Positions 24,261 through 37,367 of a stretch of DNA of 64,000 nt are shown here, piece after piece. Location: positions 320,188,206-320,252,205 of the forward strand of contig OY728119.1 in the NCBI GenBank assembly GCA_963277665.1, in the 5' to 3' direction. The notes under the pieces are model-generated. The model had not been told where the DNA came from, ran no database searches, and saw nothing but the letters and a program-made list of their open reading frames with translations. Source of the stretch: Viscum album (Eukaryota > Streptophyta > Magnoliopsida > Santalales > Viscaceae). How positions within the stretch are numbered: the stretch's first letter is position 1; each line of letters opens with the position of its first letter. The position numbers and the translations under genes are program-made.

Positions 24261-25399
24261 ATTTATTATCCTAGATTGATTATTTTTTCATCCTTAAAAC
24301 ATCATCCCATTTGATTACTAGATGTTCAAGACTATATTTAAATTCAGTTACCCTATGAGATTACCTCTTTCTAGAAATAGATACTTATGAAGAACAAGTG
24401 ATAAATTAAAGGGGACTACATCACTTGGGATATTTATATTGTGGATTAATCCAGGCTTAAGGGAACATTAATTATGTCAATAAGAGGTGTTATTAACCGG
24501 GGAGAGTCCCAACAGTTCATGTTGTATTACCTACATTACATGAAATTTTAGTTATACATGATGATATTGAAATAATTTTTAATGGATTTTCATAGAGATT
24601 ATGTAATATAATTATAGAATACAACTATAATCTTAGTGACAAACATGTTGACAGAAAATAAAAATATAATTCATTAGATGTAATTATTTTCAATGTAACT
24701 TTTCTAAACAGTGTGTCATTAAATGTATTGAGATCTTTAATTTTATACAGGCCCATATCTATGGTATTTATTCAATATCTATACTCCATATTAATTTGAT
24801 TTATTTCATGGAAATATCTCATCCAAATGATGTTCATAATAATTTTTTTCAATTTATTTATGAGCCTTCTACGCCATTTGGAAATCATGAACATATAAAC
24901 AAATCTAGATATGTCCATTGAATTAACTAAGGAAAACAATTCTAGATTGGGATGTATATTTTATTTTAAAAATCACAAATATATTGAAAATATGGGGACA
25001 AATACAATCCAGATATAATGTTCTCACACTCATCCAAAATAGGGGGACCCCAGGATAAAAAATGGGAGTAAAATACTATTCACTCTAAGGGTTTTGGAAT
25101 TTTTTTGTGGTATGTATTCCATCCCAAAAAATAATATAAGAATTGTTAAAATAGATATATTTAATTGATATATATTCATATTGATTAAAAGTGGAGTCGA
25201 TGGTAGAATGATTAATTATAGAGTCTTACCCAGGAAGGGGAATTTCATTAGTATAAAGGGGAATCCATAAGAATGCTATTTTAAATGAGGATAATATTCA
25301 AGGTATTTCCATTCATATTGCTCCAAAATGAAAGTGATTATCTAATGCATAGCTAAAATATGATTCCCATAATTTTATCAACAGTGAATGCGATTATTA
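24261..25399. other. unassigned sequence between two head-to-head LINE relics
   Basis: Where the RT parts of the minus relic (23.3-24.3 kb) and the plus relic (25.4-26.3 kb) would be expected. I could not recognise an RT motif on either strand; possibly truncated or too decayed. Confidence 0.35.
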
Positions 25400-26260
25400 C
25401 CAATGGTTTTAAGAAGCTAGTCTCTAAAACTCTATTAGTAACGTGAGCTTTGTGAATAAGTTCCTTTAGGAAAGATGGGATTCACATGTTAAGGACTACA
25501 CATAGGCCTATGGTTGATACATCATCTTAGGAACTATATTATGGATATTATTGGATACATAGAATGCTATTATCCATAAGGGTTATTGGTATATATTCTA
25601 GTACATCTTGTTCATATTTATGCATATCCTTAAATATTTTGTTCTATATATTAATAGAGAGACTCTTCCTTTTGGGTTTTATTCACTCATCACTCCTGGT
25701 TGTTCTACTAGTGATTCTTTCCTCGGGTAGAGGGATATAATATTATGGGTGATATTGAAGCCTATATTTTTGGGTTTATAGTTATATATAGATGGATCTT
25801 ATTTTCAAGGAATAATGCATGGTGGTGGTATTATTCTCAATTTTTAGGGATCAGCCATCCAATATTTCTCAGTACTTTTTGGATAGGGATATTATATTAT
25901 GGATGAGGCATTTGTAATTATGCATGGGATTAAATTAGGGATGTCTCATTCTGTCTCATTATACAAAGTGGAATTAGACTCTTACATTGTGGTAAATTAT
26001 ATTAAATGGAAGTTATAGTGACCTTGAAATATAATTTTTCATATGAGGACCTAAATTTCCATACATAATCTGAATATAAAAGATTCTCACACATAATGGG
26101 AGGGTAATATATTGGTGGATAATTTATTCTTACTATGATAACTATAAATAAAGGATTATTAGGTTCTCCAATTTTGGTTCTCTTCTTGATGATTGTTCAA
26201 GGGTTGTTCGATGGAATTGCCTCGACCTCCATCATTTTGTCCCGATAAATCTTTTATTAT
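25400..26260 (+). pseudogene. LINE relic, 3' part: linker and RNase H
   Basis: Plus-strand translation with stops and shifts. The linker near 25525-25590 reads GTILWILLDT then NAIIHKG. The RNase H domain (about 25760-26100) has the catalytic Asp in LYIDGSY, GGGIILNF, the Glu in DEAFVIMHGIKL, VELDSYIVVNYIK with the next Asp, and DSHT.WEGNILVDNL with the last Asp. The order and spacing match the RNase H domain at the end of plant LINE ORF2. It points away from the minus-strand LINE relic. Confidence 0.75.
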
Positions 26261-26269
26261 TTTTTTACG

Positions 26270-28077
26270 TTCACTTCTATTTTTGTTTCTTTTTAATAAA
26301 ATATTTCATTTTAAAATATGATGGAGTGAACAATAACATACAAAACTAGATCCATGTATAAATTATAGTTTCTAAAATCTCATAAATACATCTACTAATT
26401 TAATTTCAACCATTTCATAGAGAAGAGTCGAGTGGGGATCCCCATATCAAATTCCCCTCGAATGTTGGAAAAATATTATGCTAGATCCATTAGTGAGAAT
26501 TTATAGACATACAAATTATGTATTGTGTTGATCAATATGATGAAATAATTGTATAATGAATATCTCTTAAGTATTTCAATAATGAAAATATATTTAAATG
26601 TGTAAAATTCCTTCAAAATGTAAACTATGAGGGAATAGTTCCCATCCCTCACTTTATATTTCACTATGCTAATAATTTTTGAAGTGGTAAACCTAAATCA
26701 TTGATTTTAACTTCTTGGTACACATAAAAACGTATTTGGGAAATCATTTTCCCAAAATGATAGCCCCAATATTGGATATATCAAATTTTTTAAAGATTTT
26801 ATTCAAAATGATTCCATTTGAAACTGGTCAAAATTGCTAACATCAATGGAAATTGTTTTTCTAGTATAACGAAAGTATATCATGAATGAATTCTATTGGG
26901 AATAGGGGGATGACTGAATAAATCATTTATGGTATTGGTCACCATAGTATGTCTGATTTGTAATTTAACATAATGAATTTATTATAGAACCCATTTAAGA
27001 AAGTGTCTATATCAATGTTGGGGGAGAGGTGAGAAACATTCACTTCTTATTAAAGGTGATTTAGGGAGAGAATTATATTTTTAGAATAATTAATACAATG
27101 GGTATGTTTTAAATCATTACGTGGGTGTTTTTAATTCCATCATCATAGTATAAACATATTAAATGACAAATCAAAGCATTTGATGTGTAATATTATAAGG
27201 TGCGGGTGCACTGAATGAAACCGATGGAATAATCCCCCGTTATTACTATCTTTTAATGTTTAACTAATCAATGATAATGGAACTACTATCCTTATCTCTC
27301 ATTAATTTGACATTGAGTAGGTTACGGTCCATCCATAATGTTATTGTTAAAAGGTCATTAATCATGGAAAGGGACTAGATTTCCTCTATGGATGAAGTAT
27401 CCTAGTTCAGATTTTGATGTTGGTAGAAAGAATGGTTCTTTTTTAATAAATATTATATCATCCTCAAGATTTGTGATATATTTTTTACTCTAATACATGA
27501 AGCGTATTTTGGGATTTATTATTTTTCCCACATGTTTTTGAGGTGGGATTTTTAAGTGATCTGACTTCCATGGTTAAGCATAATATCCCTACATCCTAGT
27601 GTGAAAAGACATCCATTATTAAATTTTAATGGGAGATACTATACTATAGGTATATTACAATATTAATGGTGAGGGTGAAAACCAATATCCCAATATAAGC
27701 AATCATGTCATCCATTTGAGCCAAGAATCTATCTAGCATACTATATTCTAGAATATTTATAAAGGTTTTACATAATCATCCTTACATTGATTGAGTAGTT
27801 TATGTTTACATTAAATGTGATATTATTATTAAAAATAATTATACTTATAATTAAATAAAATCAAACCATTTGAAAAACACATTAAATGAATTAAAAATGA
27901 TAGTAGTATTTTCATAAGAAACATTCCCATAATCATAAACTTTTTTGAAAATAAAACAATAAGTTTTAATTGATAATCTAGTAATTATTGTTTTGATTTG
28001 ATGCTCTTAAAATATTTAAGAGAAATATTATAGTGGATAGATGCATGATTATATAGTGAAGGATACATGTTATTTAA
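26270..28077. other. AT-rich region without recognisable genes
   Basis: Only short chance frames (for example 26476-26664 minus). No LTR, RNA gene or domain recognised. Confidence 0.4.
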
Positions 28078-28786
28078 TGTTGGAACCAAGGTTTATTACA
28101 GCATGAAACCCAATTTATTTTTGGGTTTCTATGAATAATAGAATTGGTTGATCATTTTCTTCAAAATTCAAGTGATCTTATAGTGAAGGTTGATTCAATG
28201 ATGAAGTTTATGTAGTTTTACAGTGTTTTCCAAAAAAATTGGATGAAAATTTTGGTTTATGGTGAATTTTTTTTTGGAAAAGGATATATTAAAATGAAAA
28301 AAATTCCATTAAAGGACAATGGAGGCTCTTAGAGTTGCGTAGAATGTTTTATTTGGGCCCATAACATTAAAATGTAGAAAAATAATATGTTTTTAAAAAT
28401 TTATAAAACTTCATAAAATTTTGAGTTGAGAGAAAAAGGAATTTTTGTGCACACCAACAGAATAATGGTAAATTGTTGAGAAGGTATTGTGTTACATTGT
28501 AAGGGATCTATCAAAAAGATAATTTTCATCACCCATGGAATATTGTATTTATGGAAAAAGTTTCCCAACTATGTTATGTAAAGGTTAAGTTGTGTCTATA
28601 AATAGGTGTCTACCTCCTTCATTCATAATAACTCACTAAATAATGTTATGTGGCCTCTAGTTCATGAAATAGAATCATGAAAAAAATTTGTATTCAAAAA
28701 CTAAATGTTTCTCAAAAAAATAGTTTTGTACGAAAGTAAAAAAGATCATTGAAAACTACATTTTATAGAAAAGTAAAAATGTTATA
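28078..28786 (+). repeat. putative 5' LTR of the copia relic
   Basis: Starts TGTTGGAACC, a copia-like LTR terminus, has a TATAAATAGG core at 28597-28606 and ends just before a primer-binding-site-like word at 28789. No second copy lies in the window, so the boundaries rest on motifs only. Confidence 0.5.
28597..28606 (+). promoter_or_regulatory. TATA box in copia LTR
   Basis: TATAAATAGG about 180 bases before the LTR end, the usual position for the U3/R border in copia LTRs. Confidence 0.5.
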
Positions 28787-28788
28787 TT

Positions 28789-28800
28789 GCGGTATTAGAG
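28789..28800 (+). other. degenerate primer binding site of the copia relic
   Basis: GCGGTATTAGAG differs from the initiator-Met site TGGTATCAGAG by a few transitions and directly follows the putative LTR end. Confidence 0.5.
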
Positions 28801-29679
28801 TTGTGAGAAAACATTTTTTTGTCATATATGAACTATTCATTCAATTCCATCAATTCATGAATATGGTGGAGTAAGAGACTTGTGCTAATCAGGTTAAAAT
28901 ACATATTTTTCCCAATTTATTGATGTGAGATTCATGTTAATAAATTGAATAAGGCTTCACCTAAGGTAGTGAAAAAGGGGGAGATGGAAAAAGTGATATG
29001 GGGGAGGAAGTCAACTATCACTAAAATTTATTTAAAGCTAGTATGCCAAGAACAGAGTGATTATATATAATATTTTATAAAACACAATATTGTTTGAATA
29101 TTAGTGGATTCATGTACAAGTGGAACACTTTCAGTTTATTCCCCTTGGACCATCTCTTAGTGGTGAACCATGTGAAACCACTATACTATGTATATATTTC
29201 TATATATGGGGGATTAATAACTTTATGATTCCATTAGAAATGATTTTAATATTTCTATAAAAATGGGTAAAATATCATTCTCATTGAAATAAAAATCTGG
29301 AACCCTTATTCACCCCTAATCTTTTAGGTTATCCAATGGTCCTAAATGTTGTATCATTTATTATATGTTATTGTTGTTAAATCTACCCCCTATTTTTTCA
29401 TGAATAATTTATTGAATGTTTAGGGTGATCTCATTTTTTATGGAATAAATTTCTATAATTGGAATAATATAATTAGATATCATCTATGTATAATAGAATA
29501 GATATTCTCTATCCCATAGTTCAAGGGATTCAGGTCAGTGATGTGATGTGTATTTCTATGATTAAAAATAAAAGAATGTAATTAATGTATATTCAAAAGA
29601 TAAAAATTATCATAATATTTCACTATCTGATCAAATATATTTAAAGTTAATGAGTATCACTATAGCATGGTCCAAGTGG

Positions 29680-30005
29680 GAGAAACAGGAAAATATATAC
29701 AAAGGTAATAACAAAGTGAAGGAGGCCAAGAATCATATTTTTGAAAATTTGGTTGATGATATAGAAATGCATCTAGATAAAAAATTTAGATTGTATATTA
29801 AATAAAATTAATAATTTTGAAGGTTTTATTTGATATATTTGGGAAAAAAATAATAATATTTAAAATTTTTAGAAAATCCTATGAAGTCTCCCACATATGT
29901 GAAATACATAAGTGTCATCCAAAAAGGAAGGAGATTTATCTACGCATTCTCCTGATGATCTTCTAAGTATTCTGGTGTCTTATGAAATGAGAGTCCAACT
30001 ATAGT
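29680..30005 (+). pseudogene. copia gag (UBN2-type) fragment
   Basis: KVKEAKNHIFENLVDD is encoded near 29715-29765 and, after frame changes, VIQKGR and DLSTHSPDDLLSILVSYEMR near 29917-29990. The second block matches the family's segment where a short helix about dividing gag into a 'SLEEL..SL.TYE' series occurs. At least one frameshift separates VIQKGR from DLSTH. No full frame remains. Confidence 0.65.
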
Positions 30006-31314
30006 ATACAGTAATTTGAGTAATCTAGGAAATGGAATAAAATTCATATAAAACATGAAATTTCCATATTTAGTGATGATAGAGATGATATGGATGACAA
30101 ATTTATTTCTATTCATTCCAAAGAATAATAAATAGAGGAAAACATATATTTAATGGGAAAAATATTATATATTATTTCCAGTGGGGAAAAGTTTGGTAAA
30201 TTTTTGTTTAGTGTTCAAAGAGATTTTATGATGTTTAAATTTATGTAATAATCTTTTAGAGGCCTCAGAACATGTTCCCATAAAAGGGATACTTCAAACC
30301 AGGAAATAAATTATAGAGAAAGAGCATTGTTTGTATAGAGAACCAAGATAATAATGAATTTTTAAAGGATTTAGAACTAGATTTTAAATATTATATTGAA
30401 CATTACATGATGGGAATAGTTGATGTGGTACCAAATACTAGAGACGGATAAAATTAGTGGAATAATGTTTTATATCTCAAGGTGTAACATGATAACACTC
30501 TAGATGAGACTAAAATTCAAATAAAGAAAAATAAAAATGTTGGGGAAATATTACATGAGTCATTAGAGTATTTGGAAAATTTTTAAGAATATGTTGATCT
30601 ACTATAAGAATAGTTTGAAAAATATTTGACTAATCTTGAATGATCGTAAGATATTTTGGTGTTTAAAATCAATATTGAGAAGTGAAGAAAAATTCATTAT
30701 TGACCATACATCAGGACTAGATAAAAGGGATAAGATAGTTGAGGGACATGAGGTGGAATAAATTTATTTAAGTAATAAAATATAAAATAAATGAAAATAT
30801 AGGTAAAAAATATGAAAATATTGTTTAGATGTTTCTTCTATGATGATATTTTATAAAGAGTTCAACATGTTCCTGAAAGAGTAGAGTAATACTTTTATGA
30901 TAAAAGATCTAAAATAATGAGAAAATTGGAATTGGATGTGATATATAAACATAAAATATCAGAAATGGGATGATCTAAATCAAAAAGAAGTTGGAAGTTG
31001 GACATATCCAAAAATCTCATGATGCCCTAACAAAGAAAAAATCAAACCTAACCTAGAAGATAGGTGAAAATAAGCATCAATTGTCCGGGGAGGTTCTCTA
31101 GAAAAATACATATACATAAAAAGGGTACATTTGGATGAATTGATTAAGTAATATATTTCCTCTTATTAAATGTGAATTTTATGAATTTCTAGTCCATACC
31201 ATGTATTACTTTGACAAGGTAATGATCTATTCGGATGGAGAGGCAGAAAGAATTCATAAACGGAAAATGATATAGTATATTTCATCATATGGTATAAATA
31301 ATTTAAATGGATAT

Positions 31315-31356
31315 TGTTTTCACTATGATAACATTGGATACAAATCTATTAATTGT
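31315..31356 (+). pseudogene. copia gag zinc knuckle, two ligands lost
   Basis: Fourteen codons reading CFHYDNIGYKSINC. The spacing is exactly CX2CX4HX4C, but the second Cys and the His are both Tyr, each explained by a single transition (TGT to TAT, CAT to TAT). Supports the copia assignment and shows inactivation. Confidence 0.75.
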
Positions 31357-32499
31357 AGGTAGATAAATGGTGTCAAAAAGAAATTTAGAACTATGAAACA
31401 AGTCAATACCGGTATGCCAAGAAGAATTTACATTGGAAATCTGTATTCTCCTCCTGACAAATAATAGGAGTATGATTCAAACAGTAATATTAAAAACATA
31501 TTGGAGTGTCCAACTTTTCCTCCACTCAATTAGTAATCTAATCTTAAGAAAATAAGAATACCGAGAGAGACAAACGAGCATAAATTTCTCTCTAAGATAC
31601 AATAATCAATAGTATATGTGTTATTGATAGCATATTCTCATTCAACATGACATGAAATGATAATTTTTTTTTAAAATAATAAGAAAACGAATCATGAAAT
31701 AGTGATATTTAGAAATTATCGTTCTTTAATGGTTAAAGGAAGTTGAAATAAATAATTATAAAATGATTATCTATTATAAACTTGTGTACTTTACGTGAGT
31801 AGTTTACATCACAATATTCGGAGTTCGAGTCATCAATATGACTCGGGACTCGCAGTGAAAATTAATGTGAATGTGTGAACCACAAAAGGGAAGATATGTA
31901 ATTCTCTCATGAAATTATGTGGGATAAATAAAAATTTACACTAGGTTGGTTGCAAATAAAATCCATTTTTCTAATAATTGAAGAAAAAACAATCTTTTGA
32001 ACCATAGGGTGGGTCACATTATTCGAAAGAGAATGTAAAAATTTTCCAAGATAAAAGATGATGTTGAAATTAACAATATAAATCTTTATGAAGAAAAAAC
32101 AAAAGCTTGTATAAAATGAAATTTCTTCCAAAATTTGTATTAGTTGGGGAATAAAATGTGATCAAATCTTCCTTATGTCATCCACATAACTGTCTGTGGT
32201 CCAATAAATGTGTCTAACACATATGGAGAGTAGTGATTTGTTATTTTTATAAATTATTATAGAATATTCCCATATGTTATGTTTATATAGTAGAAATATG
32301 ACTTGATTAACTGCATGAGGAGATATCTCCGAATTGTTAAGAAAGAAACTGTCCACATAGTCATGAAACTACAATATGATAATGGAACATAATAAACATT
32401 CAATGAATAATAAAATTACCTCGAGAAAATAGGACCAATCATGAAGTGCCTTTCGTGATAAAAAAATATAATGGGGTTGTTTAATGTATAATTCAACAT

Positions 32500-32760
32500 G
32501 TAAATAATATGGTAAAAACTATTCTTGTTGAGGGTTGTGTTTCATATCATTATTGGAAAGAGGTTTTTAGAGTTATGTTGTACATTGAAAATAAAATAGG
32601 GATATGTATAATAGAGGATAAGATATCATATGAGATATTTCAAGGAAATAATCCCAAACTAATGTTTTTTTATGTTTTTGGAAGTAAATGTTTCATCTAA
32701 AAAAAGAATGAAATCAATGAACGTGTGGAGATACTACAGATGGAGGAATGTTCATTGGAT
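32500..32760 (+). pseudogene. copia integrase, end of the catalytic core
   Basis: A 63-codon open frame (32509-32700) carries the conserved tail of copia integrase: MVKTILVEG, YHYWKEVFRVMLYIENKI, ISYEIFQGNNPKLMFFYVFG and SKCFI. These correspond to the family's RTML.E, FW.EA...A.Y..NR, TPYE.W.G.KP and FG.KC.I segments. The frame ends in TAA after KCFI, and KKNEINERVE continues beyond it. Confidence 0.85.
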
Positions 32761-34624
32761 TCTAAATAAAGAGTAAGGAGTTCAAATGGTATAATAATTT
32801 TATTTAAAAAATTTCGTTCAGTAATGATTTCTATACCATTAAGGATAATAATATTAATAAAATGAGAATATAATATGTTATTATGTATTAGGATGAATAT
32901 GAATGGGGAAAATATACATAATCAATTATATAAATTTTGGAAGTCTTCTTCATGGGCATGTATTTTTTAAACCATCAATTTTGAGATGAAACCTATTTTT
33001 TTTCTAATGATTTTAAGGGGATAAAATAGAATTTTTATTCTAGTTTATGATCTCATATAATTTTTATAAATAATCTATTGGACCCAAAATATATGGTTTT
33101 ACCTATAGTATGAGTTTGGTATAATTCTGAGTAGTTTAAATTTCAGGGAAATAATGAATATTTAATAAATAATAAAATAAAAATTAAATTGTTCATAAAG
33201 ATTTTTTAATAAATATAATTTTAATTGAGCAAAAAATAAATACTATATCTCTGACATTGAGTCTGGAATGGGTATCTTTTCCTAGGTGAGACATAATCTC
33301 GTGTTGGGCAATGGGGCCGACCTAGGTCCCTTTTCTTTTCAATTTCATTCTATTCATTATTTTTACTTTTTTCTTTATTTTCCATCATCCATCCGTCTCA
33401 CGGAGGCATCTTTTGGATACTACTTCATCGTGAACTATGAGAGAAAGGGTCATTAGAAATAAATATGGAGGGAGAGAGAAATATGTGATGTTGCAAAGCT
33501 CCCAATGCACTAGATCAACTTGCAGTTATCACGTACCATAGAAATGGGTGAGTCTTTGGATGTTTCTTCCCAAAGGTTATTTATTTTTAATATTTACTAA
33601 AAAACCTATATATATTATTAATTTCATATATATAATATTTATTATACTTTCTAATGACCCCCAGAGGCCTAATATAGCGTTTTAGGGTTAAAACTGGTGT
33701 TTTATGGTGATCTGGGGGTTTTCTATTTGGGAAAACCTGACAATGGGTCATGTAGTCCAGGGGATATGTCGTATGTTCTTACTATTTGGGGATGACAAAT
33801 TTTAATTACAACATATAGTGTGCTGGTAATCATCCTTGTATCCAAGTACCCAGACAGGTCTACCTGTGTAGGGGTACATGGTATTGTAGAGTACATGGCC
33901 ATACCACTAATGGAAAACATGTCACATATGCATACATAGACTGGTCATGTATGAGACGATGATAGATGATTAATATAGGTAGCTACTACGTGTTTGTTAC
34001 ATGTTGTGTTCTATATTTACATGCATATACTTAGGCGTTACATGCTGAGTCTGGCCGAGGTATACGCCCATTAGGGGTTGAGAGGGTACATGTCGTGTAT
34101 GGTCTCTACACACCGTGTACTACTGTTGTCGTTCCATTTGAGGGTATTTTACTATTTTATTCTCTAGAATTAGTTTTAGACATAGTAGTGGTCTATTCTG
34201 ATTAGTTTTATGCATAGATAGTTATGGTGAAACCCATATAGAATTTCGAGGACTCCTAGTGGGTGTTTTGGGGCTTATACCAAAATTGAAAGGTTCTTCT
34301 TCAAATAATAGAATTCAATTTTATCATAAGAGAGACATCAATGAGACTGATCTGTTGGGTATTCAGAACAACCTAGTTGGAAATCCTGATCTAAGATGAG
34401 CCACAAGAAATCTCTCATGACTGGTTCCTTGTAGCTTTCTCGTGAGTGCTTCTCCCTTGTGAGATGTTTCATTCTAGTCTAATTGGTTGTGAAACAAATT
34501 GCTTTTGAGGAACCATTATAGGATGTACTCTGCTTATGTTTGGAGTTATAGTATATTATTTAGGAATCCTCTATATTGTTTCTATACCATAGATCACTTG
34601 AGCTATTACATTTCATATGAGCTG

Positions 34625-34865
34625 ATCTCACGATCCCCTTATAAGATCCATTTATCCAAGTACTATTCTGAGGATCCCATTTAGGATACCACAGTATTTT
34701 CTTACCCATCAAGGATCCCCTATCAGATTCCTCTCTTTACCTCTTCAGTTAAGTATCCCAATTCGTATGCCTCCAATTTTTTTTAATATGTTGAGGATCC
34801 CAAGTAAGATTCCTCTTAGTGTTTGACATGAGGGTCCCAGCAGGTGCCTATTATTTAATCAAACA
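34625..34865. repeat. degenerate 40-bp tandem repeat, about 6 units
   Basis: Units start near 34632, 34671, 34711, 34751, 34793 and 34830 and share (G)AGGATCCC followed about ten bases later by A(A/G)GAT.CC. The array ends at the left breakpoint of the 15.4-kb duplication. Confidence 0.7.
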
Positions 34866-36279
34866 TGATATGTAGATTGGGTTAGGGTAGATATGGTAGT
34901 AGTTGTCACCTAAGAACCTTTTCCAAACTTGAAATACCATGGATTTTTGGAAGTTTTGTTGTTTATAGGAATTTGATGAACCTAATTCTTGGGTTATGAT
35001 TTAACATGTTTATTACTAATGAAACAATGATACCAGAGGTGCTTCCTAGTTAGTGGTTGTTAATCTAGGTATGAGGAATATTTTATTATTTTAGGTTTCT
35101 TGGAAATTATTCTCATGATCTATCATGCTTGTTGGGATTCCTAGACATTCTTCCAAGGATCACGCTTCTTATACATGTTATTTCTGATATTTAGTTGTAA
35201 ACCTAGAGGTACTACCTAAGACATGGCTGTTGAGCCGTTATATTTTCATAATTATACTATTGGGATATCTAGAAGTGTTTCATGGAATCCGATTATTGAG
35301 CCTACGATTATGATATAATGGGATGGTGACCCAAGAATCATGGATTATTACGCTCTCCTGAATAGTGGGGATGATTACATTATCTTAAGCCTATTATCAG
35401 GCTGAGTATGCTCTTCTAGATCAGTTTTGTGACCCGAGGGGTGTTTCACGACATCTCACCAAAGTGTTCAATTTATAAAAATATAGCTACCCATGATTTG
35501 TGGTTTATTACACACTACCAAGTTGTGGGGTTGGTCACAAAATCCTAGGCCTATGAGCATGATGATTACACTCTCCCTGACCAGTTCATAGATAATGGTG
35601 GTGGACATGAAGCTCGTTATTATTGATGTGAACTAGTGATGAATTGATGCTTATAATTTCTTCAATTGATTCATAGGATGGCCCCTAGGGTCATTTGGAT
35701 TCACCAATGATACTTAGCTTGTGAACATATGTTGAGTATATACTTGGGATTAGGTTGAATTCATTTTATAGAATTCCCAAGTGTGATCCCCTTAGGGTTT
35801 ATCGGATTCATAATGTTCTCACAGCCTAAGAATTAAGATAAGGGGCTTAATCATTGGACAATATTTGAGGCCTTATAAGAATGGTAAATATCGTAGTTAA
35901 CATTTAAAGAATGGCTAGATGTATTTCTTGGAAAACTTATTTATAGGATTGAATTTCATAATATTGTATCCTTGTTAGTGATTGGAGGAAAGAACAAGCG
36001 AACAAAGATGTGAAACCAGTTTCCCCCTATGGTGACATAGATTTTTCATATATATTTATTTTGTTTTCCAAATAATTGGTAATATAGACATAGTGATCGA
36101 ATTAATGATACATAAATTGAGTGGAATGACATCCAACTCAAAGACCATGCACATGATGTCATGGTGATCTGGATTACAGACCAAAGGATCGACTACTCAT
36201 GTTGTTTCATGTAATTTGATTCACATACTCATTAATATTAATGTTTATGTAAGTATATTTTGGTATAGGACTATAGTTG

Positions 36280-36297
36280 TATATATATATATATATA
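36280..36297. repeat. (TA)n microsatellite
   Basis: A short run of alternating T and A, also present in the duplicate near 51653-51668. Confidence 0.8.
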
Positions 36298-36883
36298 GAG
36301 GTACATCCATGGTGGAACTTTCCTAGTTGGTCGGGATTACAGATTCGAGATTAACTAGGGATGGTTTTACATATTTTTAGTTGTGTTTCTACTTGGATAA
36401 GCACATTGATTCCACATACACATAGAACATTACATTTTAGTTTCAATTTCCTTGTTTCCTACTAAGATTATTTATCACCCTTGCATGTGTACCCCGATGT
36501 ACTTTTAGAAATTATATATGTCTTCTATGTTGATCATGAGTTTCATGGTGTCTAGGGCTAAGGCCCAGAGTTTCATGATCGAGTGGATCTTCTCTAGTGG
36601 GTACTTATGATTGGGCTGCTGTAGCTTGATTGTGTCTGGTGACCAAGTACATGGTTTGACTCATAGTTAGTAGTAGATCCCTATAATTTTAATTTTAGTT
36701 CTTAGATACTTTTTTATCAATTTGATGCCCTAGTGGGTGACCAGGGTTGTATTTTATGACATATATTTTTAGGATTTTATCGAATTTTCTTATTTTATTA
36801 TTACATAATTTTCTATTTTAGTTTATTTACTACCTCCACACTCTATTTTTATACTACTATGTAAGATAAATAGATATTTATAA

Positions 36884-37260
36884 TGTAACATCCCCAAAAT
36901 GATAAAGGGTTAAATGACTAAAGGATATGACTCATGTCAACAAGGTGCACCTTCCATTTCGGGAGCCTGCCTGATTAGAATTCCACAGTTAAGCGTGCTT
37001 GGCCTGGAGTAGTGATCAGGATGGGTGACCTCCTGGGAAGTTTCCCAGGATGTGTGTGAGTGAGGACAAAACACACTGGAAAGGAGATGTGTTGGCCTGT
37101 GGGGACTGCCATTAGTCAGATAACCCGTTCAGGCATGTGGGTGGACCCTGGGGTGGGGGCGTCACATGTCTGCGGGGGCAACTGGTGGTACCTAGTCAGC
37201 CAAGACCCGACGACCTTGTTAAGGCGGGGTGTCTGTGTAGTCACTGGGGCCCGGTTTTCA
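36884..37260 (+). repeat. Cassandra 5' LTR (copy 1)
   Basis: 377 bases; the 5S-like core lies about 90 bases from its start. Confidence 0.9.
36972..37041 (+). promoter_or_regulatory. 5S rRNA-derived core with pol III internal promoter, Cassandra 5' LTR
   Basis: Matches the plant 5S gene from GATTAGAATTCCACAG through AGTTAAGCGTGCTTGG (A box) to GATGGGTGACCTCCTGGG (C box). The 5' third of 5S is only weakly kept and the 3' end is missing, so it is not a 5S gene. In this family the region is known to keep pol III promoter elements. Confidence 0.9.
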
Positions 37261-37367
37261 TATTTGGTATCATAGAAAGAACCCAGCCTTAAGTGTGGTG
37301 CACTGCCTGGGTTGAGATGTAGGGCCCACAACGAGGGCGTTGTGCTCTAGGGGGGGGGGGGGGTGAT

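Larger units (their letters stand above)
28078..32900 (+). mobile_element. degraded Ty1/copia element, 5' LTR to integrase
   Basis: A putative 5' LTR, primer site, gag, zinc knuckle and the end of integrase follow in copia order over 4.8 kb. Stops and frameshifts are everywhere. Recognisable coding stops after the integrase region; RT, RNase H and the 3' LTR are missing, and the LTR of the gypsy-type host element begins about 50 bases on. The rest of the copia element may lie beyond that insertion. Confidence 0.68.
32950..36883 (+). repeat. host element LTR1, left part (before the nested insertions)
   Basis: 32950-34092 aligns with 49018-50224 across the full length with many substitutions and small gaps. 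Shared landmarks are GGGG(A/T)AAAAT, CCTAT(A/T)(G/A)TATGA, GGCCGACC, TTTCTTCCCAAAGG or TTTCCTCCCAAAGG, GGTCATGTAGTC or CAACATGTAGTC, and GAGAGGGTACA. From 34864 it is nearly identical to 50225 onward. The 33723-33920 and 34499-34684 frames have no domain. Confidence 0.65.

Noticed and set aside
36963..37045. Functional 5S rRNA gene or 5S array
   Set aside because: Only the inner part of 5S is kept, it sits inside paired LTRs with primer site and purine tract, and the pairs are about 480 bp apart for TRIM reasons and not as a 5S array.
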